A stretch of 64,000 nt of DNA from Prunus persica (lineage: Eukaryota > Streptophyta > Magnoliopsida > Rosales > Rosaceae): positions 25,713,983 to 25,777,982 of the forward strand of contig NC_034009.1 in the NCBI RefSeq assembly GCF_000346465.2, read 5' to 3'. The notes under the pieces are model-generated. The model did not search any database. It was not told the origin of the DNA and worked only from the letters and a program-made list of their open reading frames with translations. Below are positions 55,520 to 64,000 of the stretch, one piece after another. The translations under genes and the position numbers were made by a program. Every line of letters starts with the position of its first letter. Within the stretch, counting starts at the first letter, position 1.

Positions 55520-58500
55520 ATGAAGGTCACTTTTCTCTGCTTCAAAAAAATCTTTAATTCTCTTTGCCATTTTTCTTTGTTATATGACTTACATTAATGC
55601 AGAATGTAAATGTGATTTGCTTTTGCAGGCGTTTCAAGTGGGAGTATGGAGTCTATGGTCAATTTGGCTATGTGGGTTGGCGTTATTTTGTCTCTCCCTG
55701 TATGCTACTCAATGCTTTCTTCCTTCCCTCAAGGATCAGATCATGAGGCCTAAGCTTAGTCAACTAGGTGCCGGCGTTTCGGAACCTCCGAGAATTATCA
55801 TATTCTCAGCTCCTAGGCCGTTCACTGGTTCTGTTGGGGCTAGGCAGAATTTAGCTATTCGCTCATGGCTTGCTTTGTCCCCACAGATTGCAGTTGTGCT
55901 GTTCAGCAAAGACCCTTCTGTTGTTTCTTTCGCTGGAGCGTTTGATTCGCGGGTTTTGGTCGAACCCAACATTGATTTCACGTAAGCCAATAACTTTGTC
56001 ATTCATTTCTTGCCCATCATTACTTTGTTTGAATGCAGTGCATTTTAGTTGATAGCATAGTTGTTGACTTAGCTATCTGCTAAAATGGAATGTTTCTGTA
56101 AGTTGTGTCACAGTTCTTAAAGGCCTTTTTCAGAAAAGCAGATTTTTTTGTCTTTTCTGCTGTGTTTTCTTTGTTTTGGTTGTATGTTAATAGTAAATTT
56201 CTGGTGATTGGTTGAATTGAGGAGAAAAAAAAGGTTTTCAAAATGAACCTAGAAGGTGGCTTATATAATTCAGAAGAGTCTAGATGAGGAGTACAAAGTA
56301 TGTTGCTTTATTTCCAGAGATGGTTTTTGAGGATTAGTTCGGGCTTAAGGAAATCCTCAAGGAGTAATGGAGTGGAGCTAGAACTATCGTATATTTATTG
56401 CCATCTGATACATGTTTGTATGGGTCTAGGTTCCTCGGTACCCCATTTTTTCATTCGATGATGGCAAGATCAAGGTCATTTTCATCAGACATTTCTGTTC
56501 TGGTTGATCCTGAAACCATTGTTTTACCTGACTTCATTTCCACCATGAATTATGCTTACAAACTTGACCATGATTGGCTTCTAGTTGCTTCATCACGAAA
56601 TGTGTCCGACCTCCCATTCTACTTGGTTGAGGATGGAAAGCATTGGCGAAGAGAGAATGGGAAATTGATGACGACAAAGGAGGTACGAAAAAAACTTATT
56701 CCAGGCTAAAAATTTGATGGTCACAACTCCATTGATATTGTGCACTCTTCCATCAATTGCAGGAGATTTTTGGGCAGAGTTGGCAGTCGACTCTCTGTGA
56801 AGGAAAGCTGCTTATGGCATGGAATAACAAAGATCTTCCCCTACATTCTGGAGTGCTTCCTCCTTTCTTGCATGGTAGGGGGGTGCACAACAGTTGGGTC
56901 GTCAGTGAGGCCTTGTCGTCTGAGCTTAGGTTTGTATTTGATGCCAGTTGGACAATCTCAAGCTTCTATCTAGTTGATCAGGAACATCAGACTGACTGGA
57001 ATGTCGGAGGTTCCAATGCTTCAAATTTTGAAAGAAGCTGGGAATATGCTGGAAATTCTCATATTGGGGCACTATATGGATCATTGTCTTATCACGAAAT
57101 TAATTACCGTAGCCTAGTAAAACTTTTGAAATGTGACGGGCAATATATTTTTGTCAATACAACGGAAAACATCGTTTGTCCGACGGTATACCAGAGTGCA
57201 GGGAGATTATGGAAAGGATGGATATTGCGTTTCGGGTGGAAGAAGAACACTTTGGCTTGGGCTGAGGGTGTTAAATCACCAGGCCAGTTATCAGACTGTT
57301 CTCAGATGGTTCCAACAAAGCATACGAAACCATTAGACCTTCCATTCTCTTTAGAGACACTTCTCTCGTTCAATGCAGACAAAAATAACACAATTGTGCT
57401 TACTGCTGCGGGATATAGTTACAAGGACATGCTAATGAGCTGGGTGTGTAGATTGCGCCAACTGCAGGTCACAAATTTTATCATTTGTGCCCTTGACCAG
57501 GAAATATACGAGTTTGCTGTCTTGCAGGTAGTTTATTAAATCTTGTTTATTTATTTCCAGTTCTCTTCTTGTTTCACTTGAATGTGTATGTCCATTCTTA
57601 TACACAAAGCATGCCAGCATGCACATGCATGGACAGATAAATAAGTAAACGATACATATCGGTTATGATTCAAAGCAGGCTGAGTTTCGGTAGTAGATCA
57701 AAGATAAAGAGTCTTTATTTACTAAACTTGAAGCTAGTCTGAATTCTAGACTGATCTCCGAATGTGTTCATAAATTTGACTGTCTATTCCCGTTACTGTT
57801 AGGGCCTGCCTGTTTTCAGGGATCCATTAGCTCCAAGTGAGATCAGCTTCAGTGATTGCCACTTCGGAACAAAATGTTTTCAGAAGGTGACAAAAGTGAA
57901 GTCCAAAATGGTTTTGAAGATACTGATGATGGGTTACAACGTGCTTCTTAGTGATGCGGATGTATATTGGTTTAGAAACCCGCTGCCATTGCTCTACTCT
58001 TTTGGTCCTGCTGTTCTTGCAGCTCAGTCTGATGAATTCAACAAAACAGGTGCATTTTGTGTAAATGGTCACTCTTATTTCCAATGATATAAGCACGTAG
58101 TACATATATGCAGTGATATCTCCATCCGTACGACTATTTAGCTATTAAATCCAATGCCCTAAACCCCTCTGTGGTATTGCTCTGTATGCAGGACCAATTA
58201 ACTTACCTAGGCGGTTGAACTCTGGCTTTTACTTTGCCCGTTCTGATGGTTCGACAATTGATGCTATGAAGAAGGTGGTGGCACATGCAGCAACTTCAGA
58301 TCTATCTGAGCAGCCAAGCTTCTACGACACACTATGTGGAGAAGGGGGTTCCAATCGTGTGGGTGACGATAGATGCTTGGAACCTGAAACAAATCTGTCC
58401 GTCCATTTCTTGGACAGAGATCTCTTCCCAAATGGTGCATATCTGGACCTGTGGCAGAGAAAAAAAGTGAGAGCAGCCTGTGTGAAGCAGGGTTGTTTTG

Positions 58501-58628
58501 TTCTCCATAACAATTGGATCAGAGGGAGACTGAAGAAGTTAGAAAGGCAGGTTTTATCAGGTTTATGGGAATATGATACTAGTACAAGGATGTGTCAGCA
58601 CCATTCCAAATTAGTAAAAAAAGTTTGA
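55520..58628 (+). CDS. RAY1: GT77 glycosyltransferase, beta-arabinofuranosyltransferase RAY1-like
   Basis: Six exons are proposed: 55520-55525, 55629-55981, 56430-56682, 56763-57527, 57803-58049 and 58192-58628, giving 686 residues. Exons 2-6 are firm. The start is less sure: exon 2 opens in frame with no ATG before a type II membrane anchor (WSLWSIWLCGLALFCLSLYA), and the only simple solution is a six-base exon ATGAAG with donor AAG|GT. The C-terminal half is the nucleotide-diphospho-sugar transferase fold: GYNVLLSDADVYWFRNP, with the metal-binding DxD at about 510-512, then LPRRLNSGFYFARSDGST. Arabidopsis RAY1 (At1g70630) is a Golgi GT77 enzyme implicated in adding beta-arabinofuranose to arabinogalactan proteins. 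The neighbourhood supports the same identity. Confidence 0.85.
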
Positions 58629-58911
58629 GACCCAATTGGTGGTTTGTTATAATCATTAGTGACTCACTTCGGTTTTCACATCCAACAATGATAAAGAAAC
58701 TATTCCTTCTCTCATGTTTGCAACTATGAGAGCCTTGGTTTCATCACAGCTTCCTCTGAAAGGGAATATTAAATTAAGGAGAGCCGGCCATGAAAAACAG
58801 GAATTACCGTCTGTGGCTAATGCTTAATAATATCAAGGCAATAGAATGATCAGAATCCCCACCAGTGGACTATGTTGAAACAGTTTGGTCAGGCTTCTTT
58901 TAATTGTGGCT
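58629..58911. other. Short gap between RAY1 and the PADRE gene
   Basis: Both genes are on the plus strand and separated by about 280 bp, which must hold the RAY1 3' UTR and the promoter of the next gene. Confidence 0.4.
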
Positions 58912-59550
58912 ATGCTGAAGAGGTTCATCCAGTTGTTAGGCCTAGCCTGGAATACCGACAGTGGAAGACACAAACAGTTGAAAGGATCTACCATAAATGA
59001 ACGATCTGCAAGTAAGGAAGTAGGAGCTCCCATATCATTGGACTTCAGTTTACAGTCGAAGAATATTTTTGTGAGGATAGTCCACGCAGGTGGGCGAGAG
59101 GAGCTGTATCAGAATGTAGTTCCTGCATCTCTGTTGATGGAAAAGTATCCTGGGATGTGCGTTGCCCGCCCAGAGGTGTTCAAAAATCCTCAGGAGTCCC
59201 TTTTAGGGCCAGAGGAGAGCCTTTTGCCTGGTCAGAAGTATTATATAATACCAACTACTACAGTGCAGAAAATTAAGCATAAACATGAAAAGAAAGCTAG
59301 GGCCAAAGAACCTGCTGAAGGCAAAGAGTCTCCAGATGGGATCATTGTGAATGCAGGAGGTTGGGACACAGATGAATCTAGTTGCTCTGATAAAGACTAT
59401 TATATCTCCAAGGAAAGGTGGTCAAAACGTTTACGGAGAAAAGGTATTAGAGGAAAGAAGCCTTTTGTTCCCCCACTCCCGAAGACTAAATCATGTAGAG
59501 GATTGGGATGGGAGCCAAGTCTCACTTCTGTACAAGAGCTTTCTCCATGA
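58912..59550 (+). CDS. PADRE (DUF4228) domain protein
   Basis: A single-exon frame gives 212 residues from the ATG at 58912 (MLKRFIQLLG). The core IFVRIVHAGGREELYQNVV, PASLLMEKYPGMCVARPEVF and LLPGQKYYIIPTTTVQKIK is the DUF4228/PADRE pattern of small plant proteins that respond to pathogens and abiotic stress. The tail is Lys/Arg-rich with a short acidic patch (DTDESSCSDKDY) and a final Trp/Pro motif (GLGWEPSLTSVQELSP), as often seen in this family. The biochemical role is unknown. The frame is open upstream of the ATG without another ATG. The close spacing to RAY1 is unusual for two plant genes, so a shared transcript should be considered. Confidence 0.85.
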   Translation: MLKRFIQLLGLAWNTDSGRHKQLKGSTINERSASKEVGAPISLDFSLQSKNIFVRIVHAGGREELYQNVVPASLLMEKYPGMCVARPEVFKNPQESLLGPEESLLPGQKYYIIPTTTVQKIKHKHEKKARAKEPAEGKESPDGIIVNAGGWDTDESSCSDKDYYISKERWSKRLRRKGIRGKKPFVPPLPKTKSCRGLGWEPSLTSVQELSP

Positions 59551-60220
59551 CTTTCTGTAAACTATCAACCTTGCGCTCGTATTCTGGTACGTGGTTGAAT
59601 TGCTACTGCAATATTTTGGTTCCATGAAAAGTCTGAGAGAGATGTAACAAAAAAATTTATACACCATAAATAATTAGTGTGCGATTTCCAGCACTATATT
59701 CTATAGACATGCCGTTTTAAAGACTAGATTAGTCGTGTACCATAATTATAGGAGTTGTTTTCAACAAATTTTCACTGTCAGACTCTCACAATATATTGAT
59801 GTCTCCCTGAAAACAGAAAAATATTTTTTGTTTGTTAAAACTGTTATTGCCAAAATAGTGCATCTAGGGGTTGTGTTTTCTATATGTAAGAGTTGTACTT
59901 GAGCTGCATAGTTAACCAACATGGTGGATCATCCTTGAATTTTTTTGGGATATGTTCCCTTTTTGAAAATAAAAGGCATTTTTGTAGGTAGATGCTTCCT
60001 TAAAGAACATACATGTCTAATAAGCTTGAGCAAGGATTCCGTATATGTGTATGGCAGTATAGGATACTCAAACAGAAGAAACACCAGAGTGTAGAATTCA
60101 AGAAGAAAAAGGCTGTGAGCACAAGCAAGATCTTTAGTTCCACAAATCTGTAAAAGAAGTGGTGTTTTTTAATTAATGACTTACATCAACTGTCCATCAC
60201 TTCTATCTTCAAATGTACAC
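59551..60220. other. Convergent 3' regions of PADRE gene and PHT2;1
   Basis: AT-rich 3' flanks of two facing genes. No gene, RNA or repeat is recognised. Confidence 0.5.
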
Positions 60221-63200
60221 TCACAAAATATAAGACAAAAGCTTGGTAAGGATCCATGTGTAGACAACAGAAAAGAAAGCACCAGCTGGAATTGTCACAG
60301 CCCAAGAAGCCACAATTTCCCTCACTGTTTCTGCTCTAACTCTATTAAGCCCCCTTGCAAATCCCACCCCCATGACTGCACCCACCAGAGTATGAGTTGC
60401 AGAGATCGGTAGTCCCAGCTTTGATGCAAATAGAACCACAGATGCTGCAGCAAACTCAGCTGCAAATCCTCTAGTTGGTGTCAGTTCTGTAATCTTCTTC
60501 CCAATCGTTGCTATTACCCTATACCCCCACATAGTGAGGCCTGCTACAATTCCAAATCCTCCCCATGCTAGAACATCAGTTGGAATAACAATCTCAGCTC
60601 CACTGGCACCGCCATGAAGAATAGATAAGGCAGCAGCCAAAGGACCTATTGCATTGGAGACATCATTCCCACCATGGGCAAATGACATGAAGCAGGCTGA
60701 GAGGATTTGCATGTATCCAAAGACCCCATATACTATTTCCAACTGGGTACCCGTTGGACCTGCAATATCAGAGAGAAACCCAATGTTTTTTGGGTGGATG
60801 GTACCCTCTTTTTGCTCTGCTTCTGATGATGTGGACTTGAGGAGGAGATGACCTAGCTGCTTTCGGATAATTCTGTATACAAGGACTGCACCTGCAATTC
60901 CACAGGCTAGAGCCCGGGCCAGAGCCAAAGCCAAGTTTTCTCCAAGAGGAAAGGCTGCGAATGAGATTCCACTCACTCCCACGAATACAGCAATTGGTGC
61001 TGCTGCAGCTGCAGCTTGTCCAGGATTTGGAGCACTATACACAAACTGAAAGGAACAGAGAAGAAGAAGAAGAATTGTAAGCAATAAGAAGTGTACTTTC
61101 AATTTTTGAACAGAAAATCAGGTTCTGTAAAATGCTAAGACTAAGACTTAGACATATAGAGTGATGCTTAGGGCTTATGTTTTGAATTAATTTGGAAATA
61201 AAAGAAACCATGTTTTTTCTAACCAAATTATATAGTCTTTGGTAATAAGATCGGTTAAAGGTTACAAGCGAAACAAAGATGTGGTAGCCTTTCTTCTAGG
61301 AACCATTAATTAGCAGGTAAATTCTTGTATGTTATCATAAGCCAACGCCATACCCATATATGATATAAGGCAGAGGATCATTTGACAGTTCCATCTCCAA
61401 GGAAGGGGAACATACCCTACGAATGCATTTGTATACAAGAAAGGACACCAGTGCTCCCATGAACGGTGAGACAACCCATGAAGAAATCACTCTTGCCAAT
61501 GAGCTCCAGAAGACAGCACCTGCTCCCCCATAGACAAGTCCAAACCCAACCATCGATCCTACTATACAGTGCGTTGTTGAGACAGGCCAGCCATAATATG
61601 ATGCAACCTGACTAGCAGAAAACAATTAGTGGTGGATGGAAGAAAGAACAGGAGAATGTAGCATATAGGTGCACAACTAAATCCAGGGGGAAACATATGC
61701 AGCATATAAATGAACAACCAAATTCAAAGTCCTTGTTTTTTTCTTTTTCTTTCTGAAACAACTACACTCAAAGTCAAGCTTAAATTGAGTTATATGTATA
61801 GAATTTATTTGTTTGTCAAAGTAAGCGCATGGAAGAGTATATTGTTGCTTTCTTCCATAAAGGTCTCTGTCATTCTGAATGAGTTATGCTGCATGATACA
61901 TAATTGCTAATGTAATACATTCATTAAGTTCGAAAAAAGAAAACTCTATTATGCTTGTTAAATAAGAGAAATTTTAGTGTGGCGGTCATACTCCGTGGTA
62001 TTACTATTTTGATCATAAAACCCCATTACTAAAGAAGATTCGGAGGGTGAATCATCCTAAGACAGAGAAGCTTCCCTTCACACGCATTTGATTGAAGAGA
62101 CCAGCTCTTACCGTTTTCCAATGTCATTGTATGCATGTATCAAGGAAATCTTGGTTCGATGATTTTGAGGGACAACTCATTCATGTAGGTCATCGATCAA
62201 GCGAAACACAAAACCACAAAATACATGCAGTGGAAGTTTGTTCTTATTATTGCACAATGGTTAAACATTTATAAATATCTAATAGCCGTCCATTCTGTCC
62301 TGTCTGGGTAACATATTCCAGAAGTTGGTCCATAAAAGTTAGTTTAAGTAACCCAACAAAAGGACCAAGATATTGAACTCAACATAACTAGGCCTCCTCC
62401 ATGATCCACACAAAGTTAGTTTAATACTAATTAATTTAGTTTGATTTCTTTCAATAAGCCATGAGAATTCTACCAAATCCAGAAATGCTCTTTGCTAGTA
62501 TCTCCCCTTTTTGTCTCATGGGAATTGAATATGTTAATCCCATAACTAACTTAGACAGAACTGAGATAGAAATAAAAACAGAGGAAGAACAATATTATAC
62601 CTGCAACCAAGTACCAGCAGCAGCAAGCGAAGAAAGCAAGCCAGCAAAGAGCAGAGTGTCTTTGCCCTGAAACACATTAGCAACAAGAATGCCCTTTTGC
62701 ATTGTGCTTGTCACATGAGTCCCCATAAAAAATGCTCCTGAGAATTCCAACACTGCAGCAGTTACAACAGCCTGCCTTAGCGTCAATGCTCCTGAACCCA
62801 CCGAAGTCCCCATGGCATTGGCCACGTCATTGGCTCCAATATTCCAAGCCATGTAGAAACCAAACAACAGCGTTGCATAAGACAACATCTTGGTCTTCAA
62901 GGCCATGCCTTGCCACAGAGACTTCATGAAAAATGGAAGACTCAGAGCTGCAAATACTATGCATATGGAAATGGCTGAAGCTGTGCGGGAAGATATGTGG
63001 AAGGCCTGAGCCATTCCAGGCGACTCAGCTTGGTCCTCTGTTTTTGCATTCTCGTGATGTTCTTCAGCTTTGGCATCTTGGTTTTGCTGTTTTTCACCTT
63101 CCGCTTCTGCAAAAGAAGATAAACTGGCAAAAGGCTGTGTGATTTTCGAGTTGTTTAGCCTCAAAATGGGGAGAAAAGACTTGGGCAGTGGTGTTTGGGG

Positions 63201-63353
63201 CCTGAGAAAGTTTGTCTCTTTCCTTGGGAAGTGGGTTTCAGTTGAAAAGGAAAAAGAGCGGTGCTTTGGGAGATAGAGATGAGAATTGTGGAGAAGAAAT
63301 GCTTCTGGTGTGATGGTGTTCCTTGCAGAAGATAGGCAATAAGAAGGAGTCAT
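60221..63353 (-). CDS. PHT2;1: Inorganic phosphate transporter 2-1, chloroplastic
   Basis: Three exons join in frame: 63353-62601, 61607-61416 and 61045-60221, giving 589 residues, the usual size. The first 80 or so residues are rich in Ser, Arg, Pro and Leu and act as a chloroplast transit peptide; an acidic, Gln/Glu-rich linker (about 82-112) follows. The two PiT-family signatures are GANDVANAMG (about 173-182) and GGNDVSNAIG (about 440-449), each in a block of hydrophobic membrane segments, with a hydrophilic loop between. PHT2;1 is a low-affinity H+/phosphate symporter of the plastid inner envelope, expressed mainly in green tissue. It matches Arabidopsis At3g26570 (from memory). Intron 1 is about 990 bp. 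No frame break is seen. Confidence 0.96.
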
Positions 63354-64000
63354 TTCTTAGGTGAAGAAAGAGGGCAGAGAGAGTGAGGAACAGAGAGGGT
63401 GGAGAATCCAAAGGGGATTATTCAGGTGGATTCTTGGCCATGGAATTTGGTGAGGGAGAGGAGGAGAATGGAGTAGGTGGTGGTAGAGGAACAGAGGAGT
63501 GTGCATTTTTGAGTTGGATATGATTTTTTTTCTTTTAATTTTTTTTTGGTTGGAAAGAAAGGCAGGTAAGAGTGGATTTGGCTGCTTCCTTTCTTCGATT
63601 GGGACGAGTGGTGGTCCTATTTCTTGAGAGACTTCTCACCACCACTCACATATATTCCCTGGTCAATATTCAGAAAAATTAGAGTTTATGAAAAAATGAG
63701 GGGAAGAAAAAAGAGAATATATCAAGCACACCACCATATCTACTAGAGATGATGGTGTTTCTCCTTATGGCATTGTGGTGGGCAACTTGATCAACTCCAA
63801 TTCTGGTCTATTTTTAGAACACACATAACATATTGTTAGATAGAATAAAAAGCTTGTATTCAAGTAGTTAATATTCTTTCAACATTAACTACTTGATTAC
63901 AAGTGAATATGGATATGTTGGTCTATTCTTCACAACTACAATATCGAATGTCTCAAACAAATAAAAAAAGAATATGAATATTTTTTATTACTAGAATTGG
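63354..64000 (-). promoter_or_regulatory. Upstream region of PHT2;1
   Basis: A GA-rich stretch (about 63360-63500 on the plus strand, CT-rich toward the gene) is the probable 5' UTR. Farther upstream the sequence is AT-rich. No specific phosphate or light element was identified with confidence. Confidence 0.4.

Noticed and set aside
55263..55523. Frame starting MKGDNLG upstream of RAY1
   Set aside because: It does not join in frame to the RAY1 exons by a plausible splice and lies in the CT-rich leader.

Overview
The window is nuclear DNA from a flowering plant. The evidence is intron-rich genes with GT-AG (twice GC-AG) introns, plant-only families, AT-rich spacers and many small DNA-transposon derivatives. 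The gene content suggests a woody eudicot, and a Rosaceae (Prunus- or Malus-like) genome would fit, but that assignment is an impression and not a demonstration.

Layout. 1-5.8 kb is a gene-free patchwork of duplicated non-coding blocks, one carrying a transposon that is absent from its sister copy. 5.8-7.7 kb holds an armadillo-repeat ARO4-like gene (-). 7.7-10.7 kb holds two DNA-transposon derivatives, including a hAT-type element with a perfect 8-bp target duplication. 10.7-16.0 kb is a 12-exon peroxisomal-type copper amine oxidase (-). 16-22 kb is a repeat-rich spacer with a broken fragment that looks like an endogenous pararetrovirus. 22.3-25.9 kb is a decayed FRIGIDA-like gene (-). 27.7-30.6 kb is a MATE transporter (+), 31.9-32.4 kb is ribosomal protein L27a (-), and 33.9-35.9 kb is a plastid-type TPR protein (-). 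36.4-41.4 kb is the half-size ABC transporter ABCB26/TAP1 (+). 42.5-48.6 kb is a Pro/Gln-rich protein with an RS-like tail (+). 49.1-54.6 kb is a non-autonomous LTR element containing an antisense coiled-coil ORF. 55.5-58.6 kb is the GT77 glycosyltransferase RAY1 (+), 58.9-59.55 kb is a PADRE/DUF4228 protein (+), and 60.2-63.4 kb is the chloroplast phosphate transporter PHT2;1 (-).

The genes do not form one pathway. From memory of Arabidopsis locus numbers, ARO4, the MATE gene, the TPR gene and PHT2;1 match neighbours around At3g26570-At3g26600. RPL27A, ABCB26, the Pro/Gln-rich protein and RAY1 match neighbours around At1g70600-At1g70630. The window therefore looks like one ancestral segment that Arabidopsis has split between two duplicated chromosomes.

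The items most worth following up are the LTR element with its antisense ORF and hairpin array, the pararetrovirus-like fragment with a tRNA-Met primer site, the FRIGIDA-like pseudogene with its 39-bp coding minisatellite, and the transposon with a natural empty site. All exon boundaries were read by eye from splice sites and reading frame. No alignment or database search was run.
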